Below are positions 7,804 through 9,497 of a DNA stretch of 9,497 nt, one piece after another. The stretch's first letter is position 1. Every line of letters starts with the position of its first letter. Location: NCBI GenBank assembly GCA_025360265.1, contig JANYCP010000251.1, forward strand, positions 1-9,497, written 5' to 3'. The notes below the pieces were generated by a model that did no database searches, was not told where the DNA came from, and saw only the letters and a program-made list of their open reading frames with translations. This stretch comes from Gemmatimonadota bacterium. GTDB lineage: Bacteria; Gemmatimonadota; Gemmatimonadetes; Gemmatimonadales; GWC2-71-9. The translations under genes were made by a program, and so were the position numbers.

Positions 7804-7835
7804 GGAGATAGGAGATAGGAGATAGGAGATAGGAG
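7804..7835 (+). repeat. Tandem heptamer repeat GGAGATA, 4.6 copies
   Basis: Perfect units are read at 7804-7810, 7811-7817, 7818-7824 and 7825-7831, plus GGAG at 7832-7835. It is preceded by a GA-rich run (7794-7803). On the mfd-coding strand the array reads as CTCC-TAT repeats, a pyrimidine-rich tract lying immediately upstream of the possible mfd ribosome site. The 7-base period and perfect identity suggest copy number could change by slippage. Confidence 0.95.
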
Positions 7836-7872
7836 CAAACATGTCGGTTCCTATCGCCTATCTCCTATCTCC
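7811..7872. repeat. Long inverted repeat built from heptamers, symmetric about ACATGT
   Basis: The left arm 7811-7834 pairs with the right arm 7849-7872 at 23 of 24 positions; the one mismatch comes from the variant unit TATCGCC at 7852-7858. The right arm holds this variant plus two perfect TATCTCC units (7859-7865, 7866-7872). The 14-base loop 7835-7848 holds the palindrome ACATGT (7839-7844), whose centre coincides exactly with that of the arms. RNA from either strand would form a strong hairpin, and the heptamer period allows slipped pairings. It lies between the VWA gene and mfd. On the minus strand no U-run follows (CTCTCTCTCAACG instead), so it is not a textbook terminator, although it may still end or process transcripts. 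Other possibilities are a REP-like dispersed element or a protein-binding site. Confidence 0.9.
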
Positions 7873-9497
7873 TTCCTGCTCCTACAATTCCCGCCTCCGC
7901 CAACGCACAGCAGAGCGCAAGAATCAGCAACGCACCTCGTAAGTCGCCGCGTCCGCCAGTCGCAAACGCCAGTGCCGGACCGTCCTTGAGCCCGGCGATC
8001 GTGGCGCCTGGCCAGAGTGCGCGCGCGTCAGTATCCGAGGCCCGCGCAAGATCGGTGGCGCGCGGGTCGATACGGACCGAGATGGCGCCCAAGGTATCCG
8101 TGCCAGCCAGCAAATGGAACACGCCGGCGGAACGTGGTGTCCAGGGCGCGCCTCCTTCTACGGTCGTGATAGTCCCGTCGTGCACCACGGCGGTGGTGCG
8201 CTCCGGTAGCCGGAACGGTTCACCGGCAGTGGCTACCGGCACGACGACTTCGCCGCGCGCCGCACCGGTGAGAAGTGCGTCAAGAAACGGCACGAACGAT
8301 GCCGATAGTGGTAGCGCGGTCCATGCGGGATCGAGGCGCGAGCCAAGCAAGAGCACATCGCCGCTGCGCACTAGCCACGGCGTGCCGTTGACCGTTGCGA
8401 GCACTGCGCCTTCGGTGCCGGTGTGTTCCAGCAGATATCGCCGTTGCACCGTTTCGCGTGTCAGCAGCATCGGCCCGGTGTCGGTCGGTTCAGTGGATGC
8501 GGCGAGGTTGCCGAATCGCCATGTGACGCCGCGTGCCGCGAGGGTGCGGTTGAGTGCACCGATTCGCGCTGGATCTTCTGGCGGCGTCACGATGCTCACA
8601 TGGCCACCGAGTGTGCCGAGATGCACGTCGCTGCCAGCGCGAATGCGTCCGTCGGCGGCGAGCACCTGTGCGGCGGCGCCGACAAAGCGATCGGCAGCGT
8701 CCCACTCCACGGCAGGTGGTGGAGCAACACGTAGCGGCATTGCTCGCGAATCGTCGAGACGTAATTCATCGGGCGGCAACGTCGCGGTGATGGTTGTCCA
8801 TCCCACCGGTTGCGGTCCGATGCGCTGCACCGATGGCACGCCCGGTGTCACCAGGACATCGCGAAGCGGTCGGCCACCGGCTGCGAGTGTCACCGGCACG
8901 GGCGCGGTGTCGCTCGACGCGATGGCGATGGTCACCCGTCCGCCCGACGGACTCCATGGCTGCAGGCCGCCAGAGAGCGTCACGATGCTGCGGTTCGCCG
9001 GCGGATCGACCGCGGGGCGCACAATGAGTACCTCGCCCTGCCCAGTCGCGGCGCTGATCGCACTGCGCTGCAGCGAAGTCACCAGCACGACTTCACCCGG
9101 TCGGTTGCTGCCGCGAATCAGTGCGCGGCCGCTGCCAATCGCCCGGCCCAGATCAAGACGCACTGGTTCTGCTTTCAGCGTGGCGAGCTGGCTGCGCAAT
9201 TCAGCGGGCGAACCGAAGCGTGCAACGCCGTCGGCGGCAATGAGCCAGAGGCGATCACCGAGCGTGGCGCGGTCGAGCACCTGTCCGGCGGTGCGCACCA
9301 GGGACGCGAGCAGTGGTTCACCGTCCATCACTGCGCCGCTCGCCGCGGCGTTGTCAATCACCAGCACCAGTGCACTGGGCGCATGCGGTCCGAACGCGCT
9401 GCGTCGCACCGTCGTGCCAGCAGCTGCCAGCACGAGCGCGATGATCAACAACGTCCGCAGGATGAGCAGCAGCAGATGCTGGAACTTGAGCCGCTTC
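7865..9497 (-). CDS. BatA-type VWA-like membrane protein (5' end beyond window)
   Basis: The frame is open from the right edge to the TAG at 7867-7865, giving 543 residues without the N-terminus. The fragment starts KRLKFQ and a Leu/Ile-rich helix (about residues 7-27), which matches the second membrane segment of the BatA N-terminal domain; the first should lie outside. A Rossmann/VWA-like domain follows, starting ALVLVIDNAAASG (42-54), where the metal site is DNAAA rather than DxSxS. Beta-rich sequence follows, then a second hydrophobic helix near the C-terminus (about 519-541), so most of the chain probably faces the periplasm between two anchors. Related proteins often sit beside MoxR ATPase and DUF58 genes and may help assemble or quality-control envelope complexes; no such neighbour is visible here. 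A TTG at 9451 is only an internal codon. The last codons before the stop (AGG AGA TAG) merge into the heptamer repeat. The exact function is unknown. Confidence 0.75.
   Translation of the reverse strand, partial: KRLKFQHLLLLILRTLLIIALVLAAAGTTVRRSAFGPHAPSALVLVIDNAAASGAVMDGEPLLASLVRTAGQVLDRATLGDRLWLIAADGVARFGSPAELRSQLATLKAEPVRLDLGRAIGSGRALIRGSNRPGEVVLVTSLQRSAISAATGQGEVLIVRPAVDPPANRSIVTLSGGLQPWSPSGGRVTIAIASSDTAPVPVTLAAGGRPLRDVLVTPGVPSVQRIGPQPVGWTTITATLPPDELRLDDSRAMPLRVAPPPAVEWDAADRFVGAAAQVLAADGRIRAGSDVHLGTLGGHVSIVTPPEDPARIGALNRTLAARGVTWRFGNLAASTEPTDTGPMLLTRETVQRRYLLEHTGTEGAVLATVNGTPWLVRSGDVLLLGSRLDPAWTALPLSASFVPFLDALLTGAARGEVVVPVATAGEPFRLPERTTAVVHDGTITTVEGGAPWTPRSAGVFHLLAGTDTLGAISVRIDPRATDLARASDTDARALWPGATIAGLKDGPALAFATGGRGDLRGALLILALCCALAEAGIVGAGRR

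Noticed and set aside
7804..7872. CRISPR array
   Set aside because: The units are 7 bases, contiguous and without spacers, and no cas gene is present.
7811..7872. Classical Rho-independent terminator for the VWA gene
   Set aside because: The stem is strong, but the sequence after it on the minus strand is CTCTCTCTCAACG rather than a U-run, so I report it only as an inverted repeat with possible terminator activity.
9449..9451. TTG start codon for the VWA-like protein
   Set aside because: The frame stays open to the window edge and encodes the basic-plus-hydrophobic segment typical of the BatA N-terminal domain, so the true start is outside the window.

Overview
The window is GC-rich chromosomal DNA in which every supported gene lies on the minus strand, so genes are described here from high to low coordinates. 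Family content and arrangement fit a diderm (Gram-negative-type) bacterium: two periplasmic parvulin chaperones, one a lipoprotein and one with a signal peptide, sit beside mfd and pdxA. The tandem parvulin pair, the high GC and the BatA-type VWA protein suggest Gemmatimonadota or a neighbouring phylum. That placement is an inference from style, not from a marker gene.

Layout. (1) 9497-7865: 3' part of a BatA-type, VWA-like membrane protein whose N-terminus lies beyond the window. (2) 7864-7769: a short intergenic region dominated by a striking inverted array of the heptamer GGAGATA/TATCTCC, symmetric about a central ACATGT; one end of the array supplies the stop codon of the VWA gene. (3) 7768-4496: mfd, the transcription-repair coupling factor, complete. 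(4) 4460 (or 4493)-2979: a parvulin-type peptidyl-prolyl isomerase lipoprotein. (5) 2982-1618: a SurA-like periplasmic chaperone with two parvulin units. (6) 1621-707: pdxA, pyridoxine biosynthesis. (7) 710-1: a family 2 glycosyltransferase of the DPM1-like group, running off the left edge.

Genes 3 to 7 look like one tightly packed operon. The mfd stop and the first possible start of the lipoprotein gene are 2 bases apart. The next three junctions are all 4-base stop/start overlaps (GTGA, GTGA, ATGA), which points to translational coupling. The surA-pdxA adjacency is also known from enterobacteria; here it is extended upstream by a second parvulin and mfd. No RNA gene, insertion sequence, CRISPR array or phage gene was seen. 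Apart from the heptamer palindrome, the window is ordinary housekeeping sequence, and I did not find a new defence or mobile system.
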